Positions 42,392-50,788 of a stretch of DNA of 64,000 nucleotides are shown here, piece by piece. The position numbers and the translations under genes were made by a program. Source of the DNA: JBFMGD01 sp040751775 (lineage in GTDB: Bacteria > Bacillota > Dethiobacteria > DTU022); the NCBI GenBank assembly GCA_040751775.1, contig JBFMGD010000001.1, forward strand, positions 62,001-126,000. Direction: 5' to 3'. Below the pieces are notes generated by a model. That model was not told the DNA's origin. It saw nothing but the letters and a program-made list of their open reading frames with translations, and did not search any database. Each line of letters begins with the position of its first letter. The first letter of the stretch is position 1.

Positions 42392-43681
42392 GTACTCCAT
42401 TTCCTGATACGGCGTGCGCTGCCCGCGCTGAATACTAGCCCCGATATTCTTCAGTCGTTCTTCCAGCCCGCAGTAACCGCGCCATAGATGAACTACATCC
42501 GCTATTTCAGTAACCCCTTGCGCAGCAAGCGCGGCCAGAAGCAAAGCTGCAGCGGCCCTCAGGTCAGAGGCACGCACCGGCGCGCCAGTCAGGCATTTTG
42601 TGCCCTGAACAACCGCATGGTGCCCCTCAACCTTTATCTGGGCTCCCAACCGGCACAGCTCTTCCACATGACGAAACCTGTTTTCAAATACGGTTTCCGT
42701 GACTATACTGGTACCGCCGGCCAGCGACAACAAAGCCATAAACTGCGGTTGCAGATCTGTCGGGAAACCCGGATAAGGCAGTGTTTTTAAATCAACACCG
42801 GTGAGCGGTCCTTCACAGGCGATCCGAACCGCTAACGGGCCTGCTTCTTCGACTAACACGCCCGCCTCCCGCAGCTTCGCGATTAACGGCTTCAGATGGT
42901 CCACCAGCAAATTCTCAACAACCACGTCACCACCGGTAATCGCGCCGCACAAAAGCAATGTTCCCGCTTCAATACGGTCCGGTATTACAGTATGCTTTGT
43001 AGAGCTTAAACTGTCGACCCCATCTATACGGATCGTGGTAGTACCGGCACCACTGACACGGGCTCCCATGCTGTTCAGGAAGTTGGCCAGGTCAACTATT
43101 TCCGGCTCCACAGCCGCGTTTTCCAGAAAAGTAGTTCCCCGGGCCAGCGTGGCAGCCGCTACAATATTTTCAGTAGCGCCTACGCTGGGGTAATCAAGAT
43201 AGATATGAGCTCCCTGCAGACCTTCAGTTTCACCTTCGATACAACCGTTGGCGATAGTAAAGCGTGCACCCATGGCGGCAAAGCCCTTTAAATGCAAATC
43301 TACCGGCCTGGTACCGATGGCACAGCCGCCCGGCAGGGAAAGCCGGACGCGGCCGCAGCGGCTCAATAGCGGCCCTAGTACCAGGAAAGAGGCCCTCATC
43401 TGCCGGACCAATTCTGGAGGCGGCTCGCAGTGCAATCCGTCGCCTGAATAAATAATTACTTCTTCTTGAAGCGGATCGTAATGGACAACCCCACCCAAAG
43501 ACTTGAGAACTGCGGTCATCGTGCGGACATCTAAAAGATCCGGAACGCCCATAATGGTTAACGGCTCTTCCGTCAACAACGCCGCTGCCATTATCGGAAG
43601 GCTCGCATTTTTTGAGCCATTGGCCCTGATTCTGCCTTTTAAAGGAATGCCTCCCTGAATAATCAGCGTCTCTGTCTCCAT
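42383..43681 (-). CDS. murA: UDP-N-acetylglucosamine 1-carboxyvinyltransferase
   Basis: First committed step of peptidoglycan synthesis: transfers enolpyruvate from PEP to UDP-GlcNAc. The 432 residues show GSKNASLPI (substrate-binding lysine and asparagine) and the fosfomycin-sensitive cysteine C120 in GGCAIGTRPVDLH. ATG at 43681 follows AAGGAAG. The neighbours ywmB upstream and spoIID downstream match the B. subtilis murAA locus. Confidence 0.97.
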   Translation of the reverse strand: METETLIIQGGIPLKGRIRANGSKNASLPIMAAALLTEEPLTIMGVPDLLDVRTMTAVLKSLGGVVHYDPLQEEVIIYSGDGLHCEPPPELVRQMRASFLVLGPLLSRCGRVRLSLPGGCAIGTRPVDLHLKGFAAMGARFTIANGCIEGETEGLQGAHIYLDYPSVGATENIVAAATLARGTTFLENAAVEPEIVDLANFLNSMGARVSGAGTTTIRIDGVDSLSSTKHTVIPDRIEAGTLLLCGAITGGDVVVENLLVDHLKPLIAKLREAGVLVEEAGPLAVRIACEGPLTGVDLKTLPYPGFPTDLQPQFMALLSLAGGTSIVTETVFENRFRHVEELCRLGAQIKVEGHHAVVQGTKCLTGAPVRASDLRAAAALLLAALAAQGVTEIADVVHLWRGYCGLEERLKNIGASIQRGQRTPYQEMEYGG

Positions 43682-43711
43682 TGCAGGTTCTTCCTTCCGG
43701 TTGAATATTTA

Positions 43712-44356
43712 TTAATCAGGAAAATGGGCGGGTGACAACAGGACCGGAATGCCGACCCTTACCCGGATCCCACCGGCCGAAGAATCGGCGAAAAGCTCCA
43801 GGATTAAGTTTACCGGGCTCTCTTCAAGAACAATCTTTTCATCAACCCACGGGAGATATGCCAACAACTGCACTGTGCCGCTGTAATAATCCAAGGAATA
43901 TTGCTTTCCACCGAGGCTCTGCAACAGTTGTGCGGCCAGAGTGATTAGATCTTCTTCTGCAGTCCGGCGTGAAAACGGAATCAACGCTTCGACGTTCCAC
44001 ACCTCGATCGGAGAAATACCGTTTTTCAACGCCTCAGAACTGACTTTTTCAGAAATAAGCACTAGTTCCCGGTAGCCACGGTCACTTTTTAACTTGATCA
44101 CACTGAGCTCTGTACGCACCGTACTGCTTACCGAAACAGCCAGGTTGCCGGGTAAAGCAGCCGTAAAACGCTCCAGCGATTCATCGCTGCTGCCGGGAAA
44201 AATTAAATAACTCCGGTAAATCATACTTTCGGCACCGATTATACTGAATCCTCTTGCCAAATAACGGTAAGGGTCTGCACTTTGAGCGGTTCCATGCAGT
44301 GGAAATGTCAGCAGCAAGCCAATTAAACACGACAGGACGGTTTTATGCCAGCACAT
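43712..44356 (-). CDS. ywmB: YwmB family secreted protein
   Basis: A 214-residue protein with a signal peptide (about residues 1-26) and a TATA-box-binding-protein-like duplicated fold described for YwmB. Function is unknown; position directly upstream of murA is conserved in Firmicutes and suggests an envelope role. ATG at 44356 lacks a strong ribosome site. Sequence similarity is modest, so the call rests partly on synteny. Confidence 0.75.
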   Translation of the reverse strand: MCWHKTVLSCLIGLLLTFPLHGTAQSADPYRYLARGFSIIGAESMIYRSYLIFPGSSDESLERFTAALPGNLAVSVSSTVRTELSVIKLKSDRGYRELVLISEKVSSEALKNGISPIEVWNVEALIPFSRRTAEEDLITLAAQLLQSLGGKQYSLDYYSGTVQLLAYLPWVDEKIVLEESPVNLILELFADSSAGGIRVRVGIPVLLSPAHFPD

Positions 44357-44433
44357 CTGCGGGGTTCATCCCTTTCCAGGAAACTAAGGGATATTATGGC
44401 CACAGGCCCCGCAAATTATCCTTTCAAGTAAAT

Positions 44434-44456
44434 GGGAGCCGTCGTCGACAGCTCCC
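44434..44456 (-). terminator. Hairpin between the V-ATPase operon and ywmB
   Basis: GGGAGC/GCTCCC stem with an 11-nt loop, 30 bases after the subunit D stop. On the minus strand it is followed by ATTTACTT, a weak T-run, so termination may be partial. Confidence 0.5.
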
Positions 44457-44485
44457 GCTGCTAACCTGATCCGATCCGTCTTCCC

Positions 44486-45127
44486 TTAAGTTTTAGATCG
44501 AACAACATCTTTGATCTTCATCAACCGCGTTAAAGCGCTCCGTTCACTTTCATCCAGCTTCATGGTGATATAGCGGATCGTGCCTTCAATTTTTGGGATA
44601 AGCACATACTCTAAAGCATTAACCCGCCGTCGGGTTTTTTCAATTTCGTCGGCCAGTAGTTGAACCGCTTTTTCTACCTGGGCCAGTTCCAACAATCGCG
44701 GCATGATCCCGGAAAGGGTTTCTATTGACACATCCAATTCAGCGGAAGTATCCACGAAGCCGTACGGGAAGATACTGCTTTCTCCCGTCTCTGTTTCCGC
44801 CTCTTCCCAAGAGATACGAGGCGCGTAGACACTCATAATGTTTTGCTTCTGGACGGTTAAAGCCGCCCGCCTGGTCGGGTACATCAGCGCCTCTTCCAGC
44901 GCTTCGTGCGGCATTACCGCCCTGGCCAAAAGAAATTTGGCAAAAGCGGCGGCTAGTTCTTGCTCGACATATTCCCTTAAGTCTTTATTTTTACGCACCA
45001 GGATCAGAAACTGGCGGATCAGCTCGTCCCGCTTGTCTTTGAGAAGTTTATGACCGCGCTGAGCCATACTCAATCTTTTTTTCAGGCGGTTTAGTTCCAT
45101 GCGGGTGGGGTTGACCCGAATTTCCAT
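44486..45127 (-). CDS. ntpD: V/A-type ATPase subunit D
   Basis: Central rotor axle of the V1 part. The 213 residues form two long helices (about 1-75 and 140-205) with the start RVNPTRMELNRLKKRLSMAQRGHKLLKDKRDEL typical of subunit D. ATG at 45127 is three bases after the subunit B stop. It is the last gene of the nine-gene operon. Confidence 0.96.
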   Translation of the reverse strand: MEIRVNPTRMELNRLKKRLSMAQRGHKLLKDKRDELIRQFLILVRKNKDLREYVEQELAAAFAKFLLARAVMPHEALEEALMYPTRRAALTVQKQNIMSVYAPRISWEEAETETGESSIFPYGFVDTSAELDVSIETLSGIMPRLLELAQVEKAVQLLADEIEKTRRRVNALEYVLIPKIEGTIRYITMKLDESERSALTRLMKIKDVVRSKT

Positions 45128-45130
45128 AGC

Positions 45131-46513
45131 TTAGGCCTCCTCCCCGGAAGGCAGGTACTTGTCGAGGAACGCGTCGCGTACCCGCTTCAGCTCAGCCCGC
45201 GGCAGCAACGCTAAAAGCTCCCAACCTAGGTTTAGGGTATCCTGAATCGTGCGGTCTTCTTCCTCACCTTGGCGGATATACCGGTTTTCAAACTCGTCGG
45301 CAAAACGGGAAAAACGCTTGTCAATATCGCTTAACGCGGCTTCGCCTAGAATAGCAGCCAACTCTTTCGCCTCTTTCCCCCGGGCATACGCGGCATAAAG
45401 CTGGTTCATCGTGTCGGCATGGTCTTCCCGCGTTTTATCGGCGCCGATTCCCTTATCTTTTAAGCGTGAGAGGGAGGGCAGCACATCGATCGGCGGATAC
45501 ATGCCTTTGCGGTGCAGTTCCTGGCTTAAAATAATCTGCCCTTCCGTAATATAACCCGTTAAATCGGGGATCGGGTGAGTTTTATCATTCTCCGGCATAG
45601 TCAATATAGGAAGCTGCGTAATCGATCCTTCGCGCCCTTGAATCCGGCCGGCTCGCTCATAAATTGTGGAAAGGTCGGTATAGAGGTACCCGGGATAACC
45701 GCGCCGTCCCGGCACTTCTTTACGCGCCGCCGAAATTTCACGCAGCGCTTCCGCATAGTTTGTCAAGTCCGTCAGAATGACCAGCACATGCATATCCTTT
45801 TCATAAGCGAGGTATTCTGCCGCGGTAAGCGCCATCCGAGGGGTAGCGATTCGTTCAATCGCCGGGTCGTCCGCTAAATTAATGAAGAGAATGGCCCGTT
45901 CAATCGCGCCGGTACGGCGAAAATCGCAAATAAAATAATCCGCTTCTTCAAAGGTGATCCCCATGGCTGCAAATACTACGGCAAAACGGGCATCAGTGCC
46001 CAACACCTTCGCCTGGCGGGCGATCTGAGCGGCGAGGCGAGAGTGGGGGAGCCCCGAGCTGGAGAAAATAGGCAGCTTTTGCCCCCGGACCATCGTATTC
46101 ATGCCGTCAATGGCGGAAACCCCCGTCTGGATAAATTCAGAGGGGTAATCGCGAGCGTAAGGGTTGATCGGATACCCGTTGATGTCCAGCCTCTGTTCCG
46201 GGATTATCCGCGGCCCCTTGTCCCGGGGCTGTCCAAGACCGCTGAAAACACGGCCGAGCATATCCAGGGAAACGGGCAACTCGATCGATTTGCCCAGAAA
46301 ACGGACACGGGCCGACTTGACATTTAACCCGGTCGAACCTTCAAAGATCTGAACGAGAGCCTTGTCCCGGTTAACCTCCAGAACCTGACCCTTGCGGATT
46401 TCCCCACCCGGCAGTTCGATTTCAGTCAGCTCACCATACTTGATCCCTTCAACCTGCTCCACCAGCATCAGCGGTCCGGCTATTTCAACAACGGTTTTGT
46501 ATTCTTTAATCAT
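45131..46513 (-). CDS. ntpB: V/A-type ATPase subunit B
   Basis: Non-catalytic nucleotide-site subunit of the V1 hexamer, 460 residues. It lacks a Walker A lysine motif, reading SSSGLPHSRLAAQIARQA at that place, as expected, and carries ALTAAEYLAYEKDMHVLVILTD. ATG at 46513 overlaps the end of subunit A by eight bases, coupling their synthesis. Confidence 0.97.
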   Translation of the reverse strand: MIKEYKTVVEIAGPLMLVEQVEGIKYGELTEIELPGGEIRKGQVLEVNRDKALVQIFEGSTGLNVKSARVRFLGKSIELPVSLDMLGRVFSGLGQPRDKGPRIIPEQRLDINGYPINPYARDYPSEFIQTGVSAIDGMNTMVRGQKLPIFSSSGLPHSRLAAQIARQAKVLGTDARFAVVFAAMGITFEEADYFICDFRRTGAIERAILFINLADDPAIERIATPRMALTAAEYLAYEKDMHVLVILTDLTNYAEALREISAARKEVPGRRGYPGYLYTDLSTIYERAGRIQGREGSITQLPILTMPENDKTHPIPDLTGYITEGQIILSQELHRKGMYPPIDVLPSLSRLKDKGIGADKTREDHADTMNQLYAAYARGKEAKELAAILGEAALSDIDKRFSRFADEFENRYIRQGEEEDRTIQDTLNLGWELLALLPRAELKRVRDAFLDKYLPSGEEA

Positions 46514-48293
46514 CTTCTTCCTCTCCCTCCTGGCCGCCTATTGAGGCCACCTGTTCCCTGATTTCCCGGTCCAGGGTCTCCAAAGCGGCCAGTTCGGCTT
46601 CAGGCACATACTTGACCCTGGCGATACGCTCCCGAACAGGCAGGGCAAAAAGTCTCTCCAGGTCAAGATCGATTTCTCCTTTTTCCACCACTTTAAACGC
46701 CTCGTGATGAAAATTCAGGATCAGTTCAAGCATGCGAAACTGTTTTTGCAAAGAGGTATAGGTGTCTACTTCGTGCATGGCGTTCTGATGCAGGTAGTCC
46801 TCCCGGATCGACTTGGTTGTTTCCAGGATTAGCCTTTCCCGGGCGGATAGGGCGTCAACGCCTACCAGGCGGACGATCTCTTCCAACTCTGCTTCTTCCT
46901 GCAAGAGCCGCATCGCTTCACGGCGCATTTCGTTCCATTTAGCGCCGACTTTTTCCCTAAAATAGAGAGCAACATTGTCCAGATAAAGTGAATAGCTGAG
47001 CAGCCAGTTAATCGCCGGGAAATGGCGCCGGTAAGCCAAAGCCGCGTCCAAACCCCAGAATACTTTGACGATGCGCAGCGTGGCCTGTGATACAGGCTCG
47101 GAAAGGTCTCCACCGGGAGGCGAAACGGCGCCAACCACGGTAAGCGCCCCTTCACGCCTGTCGGAGCCGAGGCAAATTGTGCGGCCCGAGCGCTCGTAGA
47201 AATCAGCCAGCCGTGAACCGAGGTAAGCCGGGTAGCCTTCTTCTCCGGGCATCTCTTCCAGACGGCCCGACATCTCCCGCAGCGCCTCAGCCCAGCGAGA
47301 GGTGGAGTCCGCCATCAGGGCGACACTGTAACCCATATCGCGGAAGTATTCCGCGATCGTAATACCTGTATAGACCGAAGCTTCGCGCGCCGCCACGGGC
47401 ATATTCGAAGTATTGGCAATCAGAACGGTGCGTTTCATCAGCGGCTCGCCGGATTTCGGATCCTTGAGTTCAGGGAACTCCAGCAGCACGTCGGTCATTT
47501 CATTGCCGCGTTCGCCGCAACCGATATAGACAACAATTTCCGCATCAGCCCACTTGGCCAACTGGTGCTGGGTAACGGTTTTTCCGCTGCCGAAAGGTCC
47601 CGGTATACAAGCCGTGCCTCCCATCGTGATCGGGAAGAAAGTGTCAATGATCCGCTGGCCTGTAATCATCGGTTCATGCGGCCCCATTTTCTCGGCATAG
47701 GGGCGTCCTTTCCGGATCGGCCACTTCTGCATCATGGTCAGCTCTACCGGGCCGCCGGCAGTCTCAATTTTAATCACGACATCCTGCACGGTGACCTCTC
47801 CGGCAATGACCTCGCTTACTGTGCCCTCCGCAAGGTTTGACGGCACCATGATCCGGTGCTCCACCAGTGATGTTTCCTGAACAGTACCGAGGATATCACC
47901 GGCCTCGACCCGGTCTCCTTTTTTTACCCTCGGTTCAAATAGCCAGCGCCGCTCCCGATCCAGCGGGGGGACATCGATCCCGCGCGTAATATAATCTCCG
48001 ACCTGCTTGCGGATTATATCCAGGGGGCGCTGCACACCATCAAAAATGGCCTCGATCAAACCGGGTCCCAGCTCCACGCTTAATGGAATACCGGTGTTGT
48101 AAACGGGCTCACCCGGCCCCAAGCCGCCGGTTTCCTCATAGACCTGGATGGAAGCTTGATCGCCGCGCAACTCGATAATTTCACCGAGGAGCCGGGCTTC
48201 GCTGACCCTAACCATATCATACATCCGGGCATCGCCCATGTTGTCGGCTACAACCAGGGGGCCGGAGACTTTAATAATCCTGCCTGCTTCCAA
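46506..48293 (-). CDS. ntpA: V/A-type ATPase catalytic subunit A
   Basis: Catalytic subunit, 595 residues. Walker A is GPFGSGKT (residues 232-239), followed by the catalytic glutamate in GCGERGNEMTD; the roughly 80-residue bulge that separates V/A-type A subunits from F-type beta precedes it (about 110-190). The TTG start at 48293 is preceded by AAGGGTG, which overlaps the end of subunit F. Confidence 0.98.
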   Translation of the reverse strand: MEAGRIIKVSGPLVVADNMGDARMYDMVRVSEARLLGEIIELRGDQASIQVYEETGGLGPGEPVYNTGIPLSVELGPGLIEAIFDGVQRPLDIIRKQVGDYITRGIDVPPLDRERRWLFEPRVKKGDRVEAGDILGTVQETSLVEHRIMVPSNLAEGTVSEVIAGEVTVQDVVIKIETAGGPVELTMMQKWPIRKGRPYAEKMGPHEPMITGQRIIDTFFPITMGGTACIPGPFGSGKTVTQHQLAKWADAEIVVYIGCGERGNEMTDVLLEFPELKDPKSGEPLMKRTVLIANTSNMPVAAREASVYTGITIAEYFRDMGYSVALMADSTSRWAEALREMSGRLEEMPGEEGYPAYLGSRLADFYERSGRTICLGSDRREGALTVVGAVSPPGGDLSEPVSQATLRIVKVFWGLDAALAYRRHFPAINWLLSYSLYLDNVALYFREKVGAKWNEMRREAMRLLQEEAELEEIVRLVGVDALSARERLILETTKSIREDYLHQNAMHEVDTYTSLQKQFRMLELILNFHHEAFKVVEKGEIDLDLERLFALPVRERIARVKYVPEAELAALETLDREIREQVASIGGQEGEEEDD

Positions 48294-48297
48294 GTGA

Positions 48298-48627
48298 TCA
48301 CCCTTCTTTCCTAAAAAGAATGTCAGCGCCGATGGCTTTCTCCACGTTTTCTTTAATCTTCCGCATACCCAATCCTAACGAGCCCTTACTGTTCGGGATC
48401 AGCACTACCGCCGGTAAAAAACGCTTGTTCAATTCGTCAATGACATCACCCAAACCTTGGGCCAACTCTTCAGTAATCATGATCACGCCATAGTCGTCTG
48501 CAGCCAGCCGCTTCAAGACAGAGAGGGCGGTGTCAGTACCGGTTACAGGAAATGCAGCCACTCCCAGGGTTTTAAACCCTAGAATAGAATCTTTGTCGCC
48601 GATAACAGCCAGTTTATAGGTAGACAT
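48298..48627 (-). CDS. ntpG: V/A-type ATPase subunit F
   Basis: A 109-residue rotor subunit that binds subunit D. The start YKLAVIGDKDSILGFKTLG is diagnostic for the family. ATG at 48627 overlaps the end of subunit C. It is called NtpG in Enterococcus hirae. Confidence 0.95.
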   Translation of the reverse strand: MSTYKLAVIGDKDSILGFKTLGVAAFPVTGTDTALSVLKRLAADDYGVIMITEELAQGLGDVIDELNKRFLPAVVLIPNSKGSLGLGMRKIKENVEKAIGADILFRKEG

Positions 48628-49621
48628 CGCGTATTCGCTCCCTGATCGCTTCGGCAGGCAGCTTGTTGAGCTTACCTACCAGAATTAAACGGATGTTCTT
48701 AATCTCGATTTCTTTAGCCCACAAATAGCCGATCAGCGGTTCGGGACCGAAGGTAACCCTTTTACCCTGTTGCAGGTATGCGGTAATATGATCGTCGGAT
48801 AACTTTTCCAATCTGGCAATCGTCCCTTTCTCCAGCCAGTCCCGCACACCATCGCCGATTAGTGCGGCATAATCGCTCATTTCAAACTGCGCCGGCAACG
48901 CCTCCAGCGGTTCATCCAGAAGAATAACCAACCGGTCTACCGGCAGCTTTCCTCCGGGAATCAGCACCTTTTTTAAGAAATCCCGATCGCGCGCCATTCG
49001 CTTAACCCGGATAAATGTTCTTAAATTAGTCAGATCAATCTGCCGGGTAAAAAGACCGGTCAGAAAGACAGAGCGCAACTCCGCTGCCGCTGCCGTCAAC
49101 TGTTCGAATAAAACACGGTCAAAGTTAAGATCGATTAACTGCGGATCACGAGTCAGTGAAAATTCCTCAAGGATCCGTTCCGCCGCACTCCGCAGCGCTC
49201 CCGGCAAATCGAGAAACCTTTCCTCCTCGACTATCGCCTGTAACTTGGGCAAAGGAATCGTACCCATCGGCTGCAATAGATCCGTTTTTATTTCCAGGTA
49301 CTTGGCCTTAAAAAGAACCTTTAAATTGTGCACGTCATGGCGCAGGGTCATTAGTGCAATCAGTTCAGGCCGGGGACTCATCGCCTGCAGTTCGGCCAGA
49401 GTTGCGGCGATCTCTTTTTGTAAAATCTCTTCAAAATCGTGCACTGCCGCCAGTTCAGCAACCGCGTTCCCGTAACCCGTTTCCGCTAAAATCTTGACCG
49501 CATCTTCAACAGAAGACGCCTCAATCATCCGCTCCAGCCTATTTTTATCCAGAAGGCGCGTCTCCAGCGATCGAATGCGGCCGACTGCATAAGCAAAAAT
49601 AGTATCATTTGCCGGTGTCAA
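48614..49621 (-). CDS. ntpC: V/A-type ATPase subunit C
   Basis: The d/C-type subunit that links the rotor axle to the membrane ring, 335 residues and largely helical. It begins with the family pattern FAYAVGRIRSLETRLL. GTG at 49642 has no ribosome site; AAAGGAGT lies nine bases before TTG at 49621, which I take as the start. The end overlaps subunit F by 14 bases. Confidence 0.92.
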   Translation of the reverse strand: MTPANDTIFAYAVGRIRSLETRLLDKNRLERMIEASSVEDAVKILAETGYGNAVAELAAVHDFEEILQKEIAATLAELQAMSPRPELIALMTLRHDVHNLKVLFKAKYLEIKTDLLQPMGTIPLPKLQAIVEEERFLDLPGALRSAAERILEEFSLTRDPQLIDLNFDRVLFEQLTAAAAELRSVFLTGLFTRQIDLTNLRTFIRVKRMARDRDFLKKVLIPGGKLPVDRLVILLDEPLEALPAQFEMSDYAALIGDGVRDWLEKGTIARLEKLSDDHITAYLQQGKRVTFGPEPLIGYLWAKEIEIKNIRLILVGKLNKLPAEAIRERIRDVYL

Positions 49622-49660
49622 CTTTTGGGCACTCCTTTCCACAAGGGAAAGCTTACTTAT

Positions 49661-50263
49661 CTAATCAAAAAGTATCTTCGCAACTGCCGGCTCCAACTCG
49701 TCCCGCTGCATCTCTAAGAGGGATGCAAATGAACAGTTTATTTCCACCCCGCCGGACTGCAGGATAAACCCCCCTTGAAGAGCTCTGGTCTCCTTGGACA
49801 AAGTAAGCGCGCCTTCCTTTCCGGACTGTTTCAAGGCCTGGTTAACCTCTTCCCAAAAACGGGCCGGCACCCTGCTTTGATCAAGCGGTGAAAGGAAAAC
49901 CGTTTCCGTACCTTTCTCTGTCATGAACAGGAGCATTTCGCGTAAAATGGCAAAGTATTCTTGTTCAGTCTGGCCGGCGAGCTGCTCCAACGATTTTAGA
50001 AAAGTCTCTTCAATCAGCTGCTGCTTGACGGAGAGCGTTTCTTTACGGGCCTCCAACTGGGCCACTCCGAGGATACGCCGTTTACGTTCAGCGGCTTCTT
50101 TTCGGGCTTGCTCCAGGATCTGGTCCCGTCTGACAGCGGCGCTCTTTTTAGCCTCGGTTTCAATGGCAACGGCCTTTACGGCCGCTTCAGCTTGCACGGT
50201 TTCAGCCACGGCTCTGGCATCGGCCAGGATCTTGCTGACTATTCTTTCCGCTCCTTCACTCAT
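49661..50263 (-). CDS. ntpE: V/A-type ATPase subunit E
   Basis: Peripheral stalk subunit of 200 residues. The N-terminal half is one long alanine- and glutamate-rich coiled coil (about 5-105) that pairs with subunit H; the C-terminal half is the globular domain that holds the V1 head. ATG at 50263 is 15 bases after subunit K. Confidence 0.94.
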   Translation of the reverse strand: MSEGAERIVSKILADARAVAETVQAEAAVKAVAIETEAKKSAAVRRDQILEQARKEAAERKRRILGVAQLEARKETLSVKQQLIEETFLKSLEQLAGQTEQEYFAILREMLLFMTEKGTETVFLSPLDQSRVPARFWEEVNQALKQSGKEGALTLSKETRALQGGFILQSGGVEINCSFASLLEMQRDELEPAVAKILFD

Positions 50264-50278
50264 CCCTATAACACTCCC

Positions 50279-50749
50279 CTAAAACTGAATCCCGAAAAGC
50301 AGCATAATCGAAGCCAGCAAAGCCAGCACCGCATAGGTTTCCACCATAACAGCATAGATAATCGCTTTCCCCAGTTCTTCCGGTCGCTTGGCAATAATCC
50401 CTACTCCGGCAGCGGCGGCGCGGCCCTGGTAGATCGCGGATACCAAACCGACGATCGCTACCGGAATGGCAGACATCAGAACTGAGAAACCTTGCTGTGT
50501 GGTCAATTCTAAAAGGCCTGATCCGATCACACCGACTCTTTGCATAATAATAAAGCCGGTAAGAAGACCATAGATACCCTGTGTTCCCGGCAGAGCCTGA
50601 AGTAAAAGGGTCTGTCCGAACTTGTCCGGATCCTCGGTTACCACACCCGCCGCACTCTGGCCGACCAGTCCCACACCGATCGCAGACCCGATTCCCGCCA
50701 GGCCTACCGCCAGAGCAGCACCTAATAGCGCTAGTACAATTCCCTCCAT
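50279..50749 (-). CDS. ntpK: V/A-type ATPase rotor-ring subunit K
   Basis: Membrane proteolipid of 156 residues with four helices, the fused double-hairpin form. The ion site reads LPGTQGIYG in helix 2 (L53, T56, Q57), YQGRAAAAG in helix 3 (Q108) and MVETYAVL in helix 4 (E137). These are the same residues that bind sodium in the Enterococcus hirae NtpK ring, so sodium coupling is likely. ATG at 50758 is only one base after GGGAGG; ATG at 50749 has a 10-base spacing and is taken as the start. Confidence 0.95.
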   Translation of the reverse strand: MEGIVLALLGAALAVGLAGIGSAIGVGLVGQSAAGVVTEDPDKFGQTLLLQALPGTQGIYGLLTGFIIMQRVGVIGSGLLELTTQQGFSVLMSAIPVAIVGLVSAIYQGRAAAAGVGIIAKRPEELGKAIIYAVMVETYAVLALLASIMLLFGIQF

Positions 50750-50788
50750 TAAAAACATGCCTCCCTTTTCTGTGCTTCTTAAAAAATA

